This document shows, one piece after another, positions 22,257 through 33,518 of a stretch of DNA of 64,000 nt. The stretch's first letter is position 1. Each line of letters starts with the position of its first letter. Source of the stretch: Schistocerca nitens (taxonomy: Eukaryota; Arthropoda; Insecta; Orthoptera; Acrididae). The notes below the pieces were generated by a model, which was given only the letters and a program-made list of their open reading frames with translations, made no database searches and was not told the origin of the DNA. Location: assembly GCF_023898315.1 (NCBI RefSeq), contig NC_064614.1:1051404432-1051468431 (forward strand), read 5' to 3'. The translations under genes were made by a program, and so were the position numbers.

Positions 22257-23649
22257 AGATCTGAGTTGCCATCATCGGACCTTATACAAATACATCTCCA
22301 TTACGTGTACAATATATCGTGTGAAGTCGTAACACGATGCATTGTACCTACACTGGAGATATATTAAGATATATTTGCATATAATCCGATGTTGGCTACT
22401 TAGATTTTCTGAAAACAGTCATCAAAAATGAAATTATAATTAGCAATCTTGGCTGTTGATGTTTTTATTTCTAAGTTTCATCTCGTACAAGAATTCATCT
22501 CCAGACTGAACAAACCAAATTCTGACGCAACATACAAAGGCTGTGTTATCATGCGCATGAAATATCTGCTATCTGTAAATCAGGTACTACGATAAGAATA
22601 CATTTCGCCATAGAGCAATGGTGTCTTATAAAACAATGTGTAATAAAATGCCAACATTTTCCCCGGCAACATTAAGATGACTTGTCTTAAGGACACTTTA
22701 AAACAGGGCCAGAAGAGTGTCTCATAATGTCGTTGATTCCTATACAGATACAAACCATAATTAAGCATTTAATCAAAAGTTCCTTTTATTTTCAACGTGA
22801 ACTGCTTATTTAAATTACTATTTAGCTCGGAAAAATAACGTTTTCTTCGTGTAGACCTAGGGAAGTGTTCTGACCTCTTTACATAATTTACAGCTCACAA
22901 GCTTGTGAGGTAGACATGTTTGTTATTCTTAGCACGTCGATTCCAGTTTCATCCATTAATTCCTTAGGTCTATATTTCAGTGTATACGAAGTATGTCCTG
23001 GCTTCTTAACTTTCCAGTGTTCTCATTTTCCTAATGGCTCCATTAATCCAGATGCTTTGATGTAGCCGGTAACACCTCGGTTTTGTCACATCTGCGGCTT
23101 CTAGATTAGCTGCTACATTAGCGGTGCAAAAAGGCCTTTAAACAAACGCACACACAGCTACAATTCATTTTCAACCTGTATCATCTCTTTCATCAATTAC
23201 AGTTGCATCCAAATATTTTGAGTGCAGTAGCAGTTTTCGACTTTCACTCACAATAACTGGAAACTAACATATTTCCCCTGCTGCCTGTCCTCTTATTTTT
23301 CGTGCTTTGCTAACTAATTATTTCTTATTTAAATGTTAGAACCATGTTATATTATCCTTCAGGTGCGGAAAGAAGTGAAGGTATGAATATAGGCACGTAA
23401 AGCTATTGAATTTAAATATGTTTAGCATTTTAGATTCTACAGCCAAATAATTCTCAAAATATGTAATCACATGTCAACTATTGTAACTGACTTCTCTCTC
23501 GCTTGCTCAAAGTCTGTCATCATGTTAGCTGAGTGTCCAATCGATCGCGCGTCCATCAACAGGTGCATTTTGAAACCTTCTGAAGCATTCCTAAAAATTT
23601 TTCCTGTTCCTTTCATTCGCGTGTACATTGCGTCGGTGATGATGTTTGG
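22257..23649. other. No recognisable feature
   Basis: About 1.4 kb of AT-rich DNA without a frame over 73 codons and without recognisable repeats. Confidence 0.5.
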
Positions 23650-23664
23650 TTTGTGGGGCGCTCA

Positions 23665-23802
23665 GCCGGCCGGGGTGGCCGAGCGGTTCTAGGCGCTACA
23701 GTTTGGAACCACGCGACCGCTACGGTCGTAAGAAGTTCTAAGTTCTAGGGGACTGATGACCTCAGAAGTTAAGCCCCATAGTGCTCAGAGCCATTTGAAC
23801 CA
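23665..23802 (+). repeat. tRNA-derived SINE (main family), copy g, internally deleted
   Basis: The head includes ggggtggccgagcggttcta. The B-box region is deleted, with the sequence jumping from 'ctacggtcgtaag' to 'aagttctaagttctagggg'. TSD tttgtggggcgctca (23650-23664) and tttgtgggacgctca (23803-23817). Confidence 0.92.
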
Positions 23803-23818
23803 TTTGTGGGACGCTCAA

Positions 23819-24017
23819 AAATGGTTCAAATGGCTCTGAGCGCTATGGGACTTAACATCTGAGGTCATCAGTCCCCTAGACCTTAGAACTACTTAAACCT
23901 AACTAACCTAACGACGTCACGCACATCCATGCCCGAGGCAGGATTCGAACCTGCGACCGTAGCGGTCACGCGGTTCCAGACTGAAGCGCCTAGAACCGCT
24001 CGGCCACACCGGCCGGC
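23819..24017 (-). repeat. tRNA-derived SINE (main family), copy h, same target site as copy g
   Basis: A full minus-strand copy lies right against the downstream TSD of copy g. Its own flanks are tgggacgctcaa (23807-23818) and ggggcgctcaa (24018-24028). The target word is therefore present three times around two oppositely oriented SINEs. Confidence 0.93.
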
Positions 24018-24027
24018 GGGGCGCTCA

Positions 24028-24220
24028 ACTGAGCGGTTATGAGCGCCCGTACAAAGACCCAATCTTCACACAGTCCAGTCTAGCCACTTTCACGAAAGAT
24101 GATGAAGTGATGAGGACAATACAAACACCCAGTTCCCGCGCAGAGAAAATACCCAACCTCTAATTGAACCCGGGACCCTTTATCCGGAGGTAGCAACGCT
24201 AGACACTAGACCACGAGCTG
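24028..24220 (-). repeat. tRNA-headed SINE (different family), decayed
   Basis: On the minus strand the head reads cagctcgtggtctagtgtct and is followed by a B-box-like gggttcaattag (about 24162-24173) and 'ctgggtgtttgtattgtcct'. The body ends in the gcgctca-containing stretch into which copies g and h inserted, so it predates them. Confidence 0.75.
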
Positions 24221-25059
24221 TTCATGACATTCTACTTCCGCCTGTAAAAGAAAACTTGAATTTTATGCGTTACTTTATCGCATTATGTCAGAAGTTTTCC
24301 TTCGCATTACTAGAGTTCGCTTTATTTTTGCGAGTTACGCGTTCTCCGTCTCTTTGGTTGTCTGTGCCTATGAATGCAGTGAGTTTATGATCTGTTGACT
24401 TTTAGACTGTTGTTTCATTAATAACACCAAAATGAAGTAGTTTTGCGCGAAATTTGTATGCTCCCAGCTATGGTTTGATGGCGGTTTGCCTATAAAAGTT
24501 ACTTCTAAATATGCTCTTTATTGAAAATGTTCTGTAACTTACAATAATTAGACCCTCGAATTTAATTAGCAACGCGACCTAGAAAGAAAAAGTTAACTAA
24601 TGTTGTCTAGCCAGATAAGGGTGACTTTGCACAACGATTTATAATGGAAACTGCAAAGGAAGATTTACTTACAAGATCATGATTAATCGTAACGAATCTC
24701 TGACTTTCTGTGAGAAACTTGTAATCAACGGCGCTTATAGCTCTGCGTCGTGCAGTGGACATTTAGACCCACACTGTGATTATAGTTCACAAATACGACA
24801 CATCGCAGAGCAACTCTTCGTAGAATAAAGAACTGCGAATCTGCAGCTGCGACAAACTTGGACACCTACCATGCGTTCTGAAAAATCATGTATAGAAAAG
24901 AGAAGTATAATGTTAGCCGCCACTGATTCTAGTTTGGAGCCTGACCCTAGTGATAATTTTAGAAAACTGCTTCCATTTATGACGGAAAATAGTGCGCCCT
25001 CCATCGAGTAATATAGAGCTGACTGCTAAGAACAACCCGACGTAAACTCGTTTGAATAT
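24221..25059. other. No recognisable feature
   Basis: AT-rich DNA with short frames only. Confidence 0.5.
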
Positions 25060-25255
25060 GATGAATAAGTGTGGTGAAATGAATGGGAAGGAAACGAGAT
25101 GGGAAAGAGATAGAAAAAAAAATAGTAACTTCCAGCCGCACAGGGCATTGCGCCAATGCAACGGCGAGAGTTGGAAATTTATGCTGGGCCGGGACTCGAA
25201 CCAAGAGGCTTTGCTTCTCTAGAATGGTTCCCTTAACTGCCTTTTTTTATCAGGT
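25060..25255 (-). repeat. tRNA-like SINE remnant
   Basis: On the minus strand a B-box ggttcgagtcccggcc is followed by 'cagcataaatttccaactc' and an A/T-rich end near 25110. The head is incomplete and the limits are approximate. Confidence 0.5.
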
Positions 25256-25489
25256 TGAGTCGGTACTTTCATGAACATTCAGACTACTATAGTCGAAATC
25301 ACCATATAATATGAGCTGGAAATTGAGGAGACAAATAGTTATCCGCAACAAAACAAAAGTGAGAGGTTCGAAGTCACTAGGAAACTAACTTGAAACAAGC
25401 TGTCTACTTATTAATTTTATTTATTTTTCTTTTATTTATATTTTTTGTGTATCAGAAAGAAAAGAGAATAAAACAAGGCTTCAGGGATG

Positions 25490-26410
25490 AATCAAAGAGC
25501 AAACTGGAACTGAACAACACCCTGTCGATCAAAAACAAGAAAAATTATGTTTATAAATTGCGTTCGATAACGTGGCAACCGTAGCCAGTTCCAGTTCGCG
25601 GTCTCCAGATACTGGTGAAAGACACAGGTATCAGGGTCGGTCCCTTCTTCAACAACGTAGTGATGGAGGAGCCAGACGATTGTATTTGTTTTCATCTGAG
25701 GAAAAAAGGATACTTCCGGTCGAATAAGAAGCTCATCCCGAAAGTGGTTTCAGGACCTCGGGAAAAAAAAGCCTACTGTCGTCGAATCCAGAGTCAATGA
25801 TCCCGTCCACAAGAGACCAGCCTGTGAACTAAGGTATCAGTGTGATGACATTCGTCGCACTGGTCAGTCGGACCAAGGTGGGTGCCGAAAAATGACGGTC
25901 GACAGCGAGTATCAGAAGATGGAAGACCTTGTACCACGACGAAGCGGTCGAAGACTATGTTGCGACCAGGCAGTTTTTCAGGATGTTGATGGGAAAGCTA
26001 TCTCAGCAAGGGATAGGCAAAATGGTTGACCCCAACGTGTTAACGAGTCTCCAGTAGTAAGGTGCGTCATGGAAGGTAACCCCATTTAAGAATCTTAAAT
26101 TTATATAATATTCTCCGATATTTCGCAATTTACGCTAAATCGACATCGATGGGAGGTGTCAGACTGATCAGTTGGAGATAGGAAAATAAAGGAAATGTAA
26201 TGGAATACGGTGCCTTCGTAGATGGAACCTTCAATTTAATATCGGGAAGACCTAACCCCACCAAGCATGCGGGGCGTGGCCACTGATTGATATTGAACTT
26301 GAAAGATGTCGCCACAAGAATCGACTGCGGGAAATCATTTAGGGAAGAGGAAATATCTGAGGTACGTGATACACTTTTATTGGAAATATAAGCGTGTAAG
26401 ACATGCACTT
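25490..26410 (-). pseudogene. Tx1-like ORF2 C-terminal region (copy B)
   Basis: The segment at 26130-26408 includes CLVGLGLPDIKLKVPS, matching the GEGGLGLVNVYEKA block of copy A that follows the RT. Further down, near 25810-25870, is CDECHHTDTLVHRLVSCG. This is a C-x2-C...H-x3-C zinc finger aligned with CLGCATVDTDEHRLACSG of copy A. Near 25640-25695 IVWLLHHYVVEEGTDPD aligns with the terminal VTWVRGMVVGYVYNES block. Frameshifts separate these pieces. The zinc finger has kept all its metal ligands despite decay. Confidence 0.72.
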
Positions 26411-26749
26411 TGTGAAGGGAGCTAAGGGAACGGCTTTCGTACTCATGAACCGCTCCATGAACAGGACCCAGCTACGTGCCACCATTTTGGACGGGTTGCG
26501 ATCTGCTCTGATCCTCAATTTTCAACCAGATCGTGCGCATCACAGTAGTTAAAAGTTAGATTGAAAAGATCATAATGGGACGTTTATATTCGACCATAGG
26601 CATTAGGGAGCGTTCCAATGCAAACACGTTTCCTGCACGCCAGCATAAGGATAAGATGGTACAGTGAAGTCAGTCCACTCTCTAAAGTGGAACGTGAGTG
26701 AGATCTCGTACAAAGTCTTTCCATCTGAAACTGTTTTAACTATAGCATT

Positions 26750-27330
26750 TTGTCTCAATTTCGCCATATATTCATGATCCGAGGAGGATCTTGCCTAGCG
26801 CTACCGTGATGTATACGTAATACGAAATAAAAAAAAAATTCTACGATCTCCCGTACGTCTGCCGACATTATAGCACCAAATCGCATAAGAGTCTTACGAG
26901 TTTGTGGCTTGACATGCAGTGTCCACCATGCCACAATAGACGAGTACCGTTCTATGGCGCAAGGGCAACGGGCCCTTTCTTCCTGAATGACAAAACCAAG
27001 GGAATGGCTAAATTGAGCATCCAGGGAAGACGACACAGCTTTATCAGCTGCGGTAAGTACTTAAATGTGACGGCTACAGCTCAAAGATCAGTAAACCAGG
27101 CGGGCCTCCGTAAGCAGTCGGAAATTTAAATGTGATCAATTCCAGAAGTGGGAGTAAAATAAGTGTATCGGACAAGTGTAGGATGCCGACAGGCATCACT
27201 TGTAATAGGTGCAAGGATTATACCGTGTCATTGAATTCTTTACTGAAACTTTAATTAGAAGACTGACCACCGGCCGGAGGACACAATTAAAATCACCACT
27301 CAATAGAATTTTTGTAGGTAATGTACGGAG
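26750..27330 (-). pseudogene. Tx1-like endonuclease and linker fragment (copy B)
   Basis: Near 27268-27310 the minus strand reads KILLSGDFNCVL, the GDFN motif of APE-type endonucleases. At 26870-26950 it reads VAWWTLHVKPQTRKTLMRFGA, which aligns with LQWWIKCAKPTLRRTLIRYGQ in copy A, the linker between endonuclease and RT. Stops and frameshifts are present throughout. Confidence 0.7.
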
Positions 27331-27649
27331 AACGTAAAAGATATCCTCTTTGTAGTATCGCGAACGTCCCATACAGCGACCAGAGCCAGAAGAGGCATAG
27401 AGAAGAAGTAAAGTGAGATCACAGAAGGTGCATCCTGTTCCCCTGCCATCACTGAGAACCTTGCAATCTCGTAATGGAATGCGTTCCCAAGGTCGAGAGC
27501 CCAGGAATTGAACACTAGTTAAATAATACTTTCTGTAAAGAAAAGTAACGTCTGCACAAGAGTGATTCGTAGACTGTGCCGGAGTTCAGAACCAATCCAA
27601 TAGTGAGAAACGTACGTGCTTGCATAGACAACTGAACTGGAATAAAAAC

Positions 27650-30010
27650 TACTAAATTAAAAAAAAAAAAAAACATCTTCGAACGGAGCTGTGCACCAGT
27701 ATCCATGGCAGAATTAACGTATAAAGTGGAGGGAGGGGAAGTGTGATCATCTTCCCATCTTCCAAATGTTTTTTCTTCTTCCGTGATGCAACTCTCTCAG
27801 TCTGGATACGTTGTTTGCTGTAGCTACTTGGAAGTTACACTACCTCATGTAATTGTATGAGTGAGTCATCCAGAAAATCCATTTCAGACTGAGAGGAAGA
27901 GACCTGTGTACGTCATTCTTCGATGGACGGGGTCTCGCATGTGGAGATTCGTTTACTAACAAGGGAACCTCCCCATCGCACCCCCCTCAGATTTAGATAT
28001 AAGTTGGCACAGTGGATAGGCCTTGAAAAACTGAACACAGATCAATCGAGAAAACAGGAAGAAGTTGTGTGGAACTATGAAAAAAAATTAGTAAAATATA
28101 CAAACTGAGTAGTCCATGCGCAAGATAAGCAACATCAAGGAAAATGTAAGCTCAGGAGCGCCGTGGTCCCGTGGTTAGCGTGAGTAGCTGCGGAACGAGA
28201 GGTACTTGGTTCAAGTCTTCCCTCCAGTGAAAAGTTTAAATTTTTATTTTCAGTTTATGTGACAAAACTCATATGTTTTCATCACTTTTTTGGAAGTGAT
28301 TATCACATTCACAAGAAACCTAAATCGGGCAAGGTAGAAGAATCTTTTTACCCATTCGCCAGGTGTACAAGTTAGATGGGTAGACAACATATTCCTGTCA
28401 TGTGACGCACATGCTGTCACCAGTGTCATATAGAATATATCAGACGTGTTTTCCCGTGGAGGAATCTGTTGACCTATGACCTTGCGATCAAATGTTTTCG
28501 GTTCCCATTGGAGAGGCACGTCCTTTCGTCTACTAATCGCACGGTTTTGCGGTGCGGTCGCAAAACACAGACACTAAACTTATTGCAGTGAACAGAGACG
28601 TCAATGAACGAACGGACAGATCATAACTTCGCGAAAATAAAGAAAGTAAAATTTTCAGTTGAGGGAAGACTTGAACCAAGTACCTCCCGCTCCGTCGCTA
28701 CTCACGCTAACCACGGGACCACGGCGCTCCTGAGCCTACATTCTTCTTGATGTTGCTTATCTTGCGCATGGACTACTCAGTTTGTATATTTTACTAATTT
28801 TTTTCACGGTTCCTCACAATTTCTTCCTGTTTTCTCGATTGATCTGTGTTCAGTTTTTCAAGCCCTATCCACTGTGCCAACTTATAACTAAATCTGAGGG
28901 GGGTGCGATCGGGAGGTTCCCTTGTAAGAAAGGGGTCCTGCTGCCCCTGGATATCAATGAAGCTATCCTCATTAATAGATTGTGACGTGGAGGCCTCGAC
29001 AGAGGTCGCAGAAGTAGTGTCGGAAGCTGCGACAACAGGAGAGGTACCCAGTAGAGACAGGGATGAGAGGTGGGGTCCTGAAACACTTAACAGGTTACGC
29101 CTTCGAGACGACCTGTACAATGAGAGAATCGCCCGACGGCTTATCAGTAATCACTTCATCAGGTGCATACGTATCCATTGCTACCTCGTCCACAAATTCG
29201 GGCAGGAGAAGAGCGTCCTTTACTGGGGGGCTATCCGAGAGGCGAGCCAAAGGAAAGGAATCCTCCGCTATCTCATCGTCCTGCGACGCTTTTTTTTTTT
29301 TTTCAATAATCGAGGCCGGCATTGCCGAAGTGACGGCGGTTATGTCCCTACGGGTGCGCAGCGGGGGAAAAATCGTGAATATTAGTTTTCGAAAAGCCAT
29401 TTTAATCTTCAATAGACGGAGTTAGCTCAGCTGCATAATTCTGTGGGAGAAGATGCGCTAAAGTCAACTTTTACGCTGTTCGTAATCTGGTATGCGGGCA
29501 ATTAGTACAAAGGTGGCCGCTCTGGTTACAAATAAAGCAGTCTCCTTCCCTGGCAGTATGAGTTGTATGCATCTGACAGCCACATACCTGCAAGTGAATG
29601 GGAATACATTTTTTAATCACCATTTCTACCGACCGAACACCACTACACACCTGTAAGGGGTACCGAGGAGACCAGCGTTCTCTCTGAATATGTCGTACAT
29701 GCTCGTAAGGGATCCGAATGGACCTCAGAAACAGTCATCTACCTCAGGTGAAAGATCAGACGCCGAACGTCTCTACAGAGCAATTCTGTATTTTAAAAAA
29801 GAACCATGCTAGAGGAGCCAAGTTGAGTAAAGGGCACTTGAGTACTGAGACATATCCTCTTGAGAGTTAACGAGCATTGCGCTCTCATTTAAGTATATTG
29901 CCGAAAGTGTCAGCCTTGAGCAATTGTGAAACGAACCCTGTCGTCCAGGACCGGATGCCACAATGGGCGCAGATTCACCACGGGATAGGGAAACTCACAA
30001 GCGTCTATTT
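27650..30010 (-). pseudogene. Tx1-like ORF1 with CCHC zinc knuckle (copy B), split by foldback
   Basis: The upstream half (about 29450-29730) contains IPYEHVRHIQRERW, VRSVEMVIKKCIPIHLQVCG and the zinc knuckle CFICNQSGHLCTNC (C-x2-C-x4-H-x4-C, near 29500-29545). Order and spacing match copy A ORF1. An open stretch of acidic and serine-rich sequence follows at 28930-29412. It is interrupted at 28925 by the foldback, and the ORF1 tail probably resumes below 27957. ORF1 proteins of such LINEs bind the element RNA. A T-run at 29289-29303 may have caused one of the frameshifts. Confidence 0.72.
27960..28924. mobile_element. Foldback-type element with tRNA-like sequence in its arms
   Basis: The ends are inverted copies starting CAAGGGAACCTCCC, and arms of about 290 bp (27960-28250 and 28640-28924) can pair almost throughout. 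TAA flanks both ends (27957-27959, 28925-28927), suggesting a 3-bp TSD. Each arm contains a tRNA-like stretch: cgtggttagcgtgagtag then ggttcaagtcttccc (28208-28222 on the left). The ~390-bp centre has no long frame. It is non-autonomous and its mobilising enzyme is unknown. Confidence 0.8.
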
Positions 30011-30199
30011 TCTATTGAGGTCTAAGCGCTGTAGTGTGCGAGTGAGACAGACGAGAACCTACGTCATAGGGAAACCCAGCAGAAGCCTTCTGCGGGCAAG
30101 GAGACGTAGCAGTGTTAATTATGGCGAATCTAAGATTGGCCATATAGGAAAACATTGTGTAATTCTGTAGTAATGCAGGGAATCAAGCCACAGTACTTT

Positions 30200-31487
30200 T
30201 AATCTGCCATCCTCCATAAATTGTCATGGTGATCCTAATAAAACTTGAATATTGATCATATCTGTAGTAGTTTAGGATTTGCTGTTAAAGTGAAATTAAC
30301 AGGTTTTGTAACAAAGGCCTTAATGCTAAAATCTGAACGCTTTTGTCGATCTTAACAATTGACATTTAATGCAGAAGCGCGTCATTAAAATGACACCCGT
30401 TGTAAATATGAACTCTTTAACTTTATTTGCTTCAAAGATACAGTAAATTTAAATAATCAGTATTTTGTGTTAAGCATCAAATCATCATTTCCTCCACACA
30501 AAACACATTGGACGATGACAGCAAGACACTCTATTGATTCATTAGCTAATAGAATATTTGTTGTAAAGTTTAGTGCGTAGTAGTTACTTTTGTTCTTTAT
30601 TTATCAGAAAGCACATTGGTGACATTCAAAGTTAAGAAGAAAATTGTATTGGTTTTATGTAAGAGAATTTAAGTTTATTATGTAATTGATATTATTGTTA
30701 CTTTAATTAGAACGAGAAAGTGGTCAAGCTTTGATTATTTAAATATGTTAAAATGCAAAATATCAGAGAATAAGCTGTAGCCAATCAGATGGACGGCTTC
30801 AGGAAAGGGAACTGCGTTAGTCAGTTGAGAGAAGCTGTTCGGCGTGCGGGAAACGCGGTCAGAGACGGGCAGAGGTCAGTTCTGGTCGAGACACCAAAGG
30901 GGACTGTTCAGATGGAGACTTCAAAATGGGCAGTTCGGCTGGAGACACCAAAGGATACAATTCGGATTGAAATGCGAAAGCGGACAGTCGGTCTTTAGGC
31001 AGCTAGGAAGTGAAACGACTTAGAAAATTTCGCGTTGTGTGGTATTGCGTAACTTAGTCTCTGAGCGGTGAGCAGCCGCACGCCTGGTGTGAACTCTTAA
31101 CTTTTCGCGTAGTTAACGAGGTCGAGTATCGAACTTGTATTTCGCGATGAGATTGTGAATGATCGAAATGTGTCAAATAGATAGGCGCTCGAGTGTAACA
31201 GTAACTCTAAATACGACCACTTTCGCTGTTAGTTTGCTTTCTCAATAAACATTATTCTAACAAAATCGTAACCATGTGGCCTAAATTATTTATGAGTCGT
31301 TAATTTAGTTCCCGATATTATTATTACCGCTATTATTTGTTATGTTAAGTTTGTATTTCGCAAACTTGCCATCAACCAGCCAATTTAAACAAAGGGTCAC
31401 AAGTGTCTAATTTAGGGCGTTAAACGCGACACGTGCTGTTCAACCCCTAGACCAGTTTAAGACAAGACATTTCGACAAAGAGGAGCC
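30200..31487. other. Unclassified AT-rich sequence with a coding-phase minisatellite
   Basis: No known domain. A 69-codon frame at 30789-30998 carries the 27-bp repeats listed separately. Sequence at 31230-31260 includes a polyadenylation-like caataaacatt, so this could be part of an old LTR or transcript copy; this is unproven. Confidence 0.4.
30885..30998 (+). repeat. 27-bp minisatellite, about 4 units
   Basis: Units of 27 bp begin gagac(a/t)ccaaa and translate as 9-residue repeats (ETPKGTVQM, ETSKWAVRL, ETPKDTIRI, EMRKRTVGL) within an open frame that starts at 30789. The units have diverged mainly by substitutions that keep the length in threes. Confidence 0.75.
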
Positions 31488-31502
31488 ACATGTAAGGCCG
31501 AA

Positions 31503-31577
31503 CATCCTTGGGATGTTAGCTCGCACTCTCAACCCGAAGAGGAGGACGAAATTAAAAAAAAAAAAAAAAAAAAAAAA
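31503..31577 (+). mobile_element. Very short retroposed insertion with A25 tail
   Basis: About 50 bp of unique sequence ends in a run of 25 A (31554-31578) and is bracketed by acatgtaaggccgaa (31488-31502) and acatgtaaatccgaa (31578-31592), a 15-bp TSD with two mismatches. It is a strongly 5'-truncated LINE or other polyadenylated RNA copy; the source is not recognised. Confidence 0.75.
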
Positions 31578-31678
31578 ACATGTAAATCCGAATCAAAGTA
31601 TGCATTATACACTTGATCTACCGTAATCTTGATCCTGTCCAGCAACCAGTCGTGTATCTCTAAAGAGCTGGGATGTAC

Positions 31679-31914
31679 CGAGCGAGTGGCGCAGTGGTTG
31701 GGATACTGGACTAGCATTCTGGACGACGACTATTCACAATCCGCGTCCGGCCATCCTGATACAGGTTTTCCATGATTCCCCTCAACGCTTCAGGCAAATG
31801 ACGCAATGGTTCCTGTGAAAGGACACGGCCGACATCCTTCCCCACCCTAGCCTAATTCGATGGGACCGATGACCTCTCTGTTTGGTCCCTTCCCCAAAAT
31901 GAAACAACCAGCCA
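31679..31914 (+). repeat. tRNA-headed SINE (third family)
   Basis: The head reads cgagcgagtggcgcagtggt and the body includes 'aggacacggccgacatcc' and 'gggaccgatgacctctctg', which I recall from a widespread grasshopper SINE. The B-box area (actattcacaatccgcg) is mutated. Imperfect TSD gctgggatgtac (31667-31678) and actgggctgcac (31915-31926). Confidence 0.75.
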
Positions 31915-31926
31915 ACTGGGCTGCAC

Positions 31927-32629
31927 ATGCCGCGTGGATGGATCAAAACTGAATCCGACGGTATCTCTATGTAGAAGAAACGTGGGGAGCATGCTGGGAG
32001 TCATGGTGCGAGACAATGCCGCATCAGGAAGGGCTGCACAAACACCAGACACTGGACGGCAAATAGCAATGCGACACACTCAAGGAATCACACGACACTG
32101 AACGTAAACAGCTAACACATGCGATTCTACGGAAAGAGATGGAACTAGGACAGTTTGCTACAACGAGGGGTGAAGCGAGAATGCGAAAACACATCGCAAC
32201 CGCCTCGGCGATCAGGACATGCTTTTCGTCAGATCCAAATTCCCAACTTCACTCTCGCCACACCAGAACGACCCTCGTCCATAATACATTATCAGTTGTG
32301 GGTCCGCACTCAATCTCTTCATGGAACAGTCATCATGCTCATAGAATTATGAATAGAAAAAGGTGTCCGTTCTGCGTGTTCGCAACGGAACAGACACCAG
32401 TCACATCTACACCTGCCTGAATAGTAATGCGGTGACGAGGAAGACTAACTAATTTGAAAACTATTTGAATAGAAACCCGTATAATTATCTCCAACAGATA
32501 CTTAAGTCACTACAGAAAGTGTGAAATTTCTGCTCAGCAATGCAGGGCACACCAAGTTTCAACATGTAACAATTTGAGACGTCTAAATCTATGTACAACG
32601 GAGAACTTTAAACAAGAGTCCAGAATGAG
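31927..32629. other. No recognisable feature
   Basis: About 700 bp; a 93-codon frame at 32139-32420 has no motif I recognise. Confidence 0.5.
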
Positions 32630-33395
32630 ATTTTCACTCTGCAGCGGAGTGTACGCTGATATGAAACTTCCTGGCAGATTAAAACTGTGTGCCCGACCGA
32701 GACTCGAACTCGGGACCTTTGCCTTTCGCGGGAAAGTGCTCTACCAACTTTTTTTTTCTCTGCAAAAACAAAAAAAACATAACAAAAAAATTGTAAAACA
32801 AATCACAAATGTAAAGGAACAGGGATACAGGGATGTTGTTTTTTATTTATTTATTTTCCATAAGGACCACTCTCTTAAAAGGAACATGTAGATCATTTCA
32901 TGGTATAGTATGTGCATTACATATGGAGCGGTGACAGAAGCATGAGGTTCATTATCAGCTGTCAAATGTGCACACTGACCGCACCCGGCACATCCCAACT
33001 ACGTGGGGGTTCGAGGAAGACTGCAACCAACTGAGCTACCGAAGCACGACTCATGCCCGGTACTCACAGCTTTACTTCTGCCAGTATCTCGTCTCCTACC
33101 TTCCAAACTTTACAGAAGCTCTCCTGCAAACCTTGCAGAACTAGCACTCCTGAAAGAAAGGATATTGCAGAGTGAAAATCTCATTCTGGAAACGTCCCCA
33201 AGGCTGTGGCTAAGCCATGTCTCCACAATATCCTTTCTTTCAGGGGTGCTAGTTCTGCAAGGTTCGCAGGAGAGCTTCTGTAAAGTTTGGAAGGTAGGAG
33301 ACGAGATACTGGCAGAAGTAAAACTGTGAGTACCGTGCGTGAGTCGTGCTTCGGTAGCTCAGTTGGTAGTGCACTTGCCCGTGAAAGGCAAAGGT
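32630..33395. repeat. Inverted pair of the ~300-bp tRNA-like repeat, with insertion
   Basis: The left copy (32630-33167) has the same orientation as the array at 41776 and is interrupted by an inserted segment (32750-33025). The right copy (33168-33395) is inverted. The parts 33031-33167 and 33223-33362 form hairpin arms of roughly 125 bp. On the plus strand the right copy ends in a tRNA-like D-arm and anticodon arm (ggtagctcagttggtag...), where the large LINE then inserted. Confidence 0.85.
32750..33025 (-). mobile_element. Retroposed insertion inside the tRNA-like repeat
   Basis: A 276-bp segment begins with a T-run on the plus strand (A tail on minus) and is flanked by accaact at 32743-32749 and 33026-33032. 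It splits the tRNA-like region of the left repeat copy. I do not recognise the element. Confidence 0.7.
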
Positions 33396-33518
33396 GAGTC
33401 TGCCTTCGGCAGTGACACAGTGCAGACCGTGTTGCCTGCCGGCCGCGCTGTGGTGCGCGCGCCTGTTTGTTTACGCCGGAGCAGCTTCGCGTGTGCGGTG
33501 TTGTGAGTCTAGAACGCG

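Larger units (their letters stand above)
25390..30200 (-). mobile_element. Tx1-like LINE, decayed and internally deleted (copy B)
   Basis: Reading right to left, the region holds ORF1 with a zinc knuckle, an endonuclease, the linker region and the C-terminal zinc-finger region, all collinear with the better copy at 33396-38730. Most of the RT core is missing: the endonuclease and the post-RT region are only ~1 kb apart. A foldback element (27960-28924) is inserted in ORF1. The A-rich 3' end is near 25400-25450. Outer limits are approximate. Confidence 0.75.
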
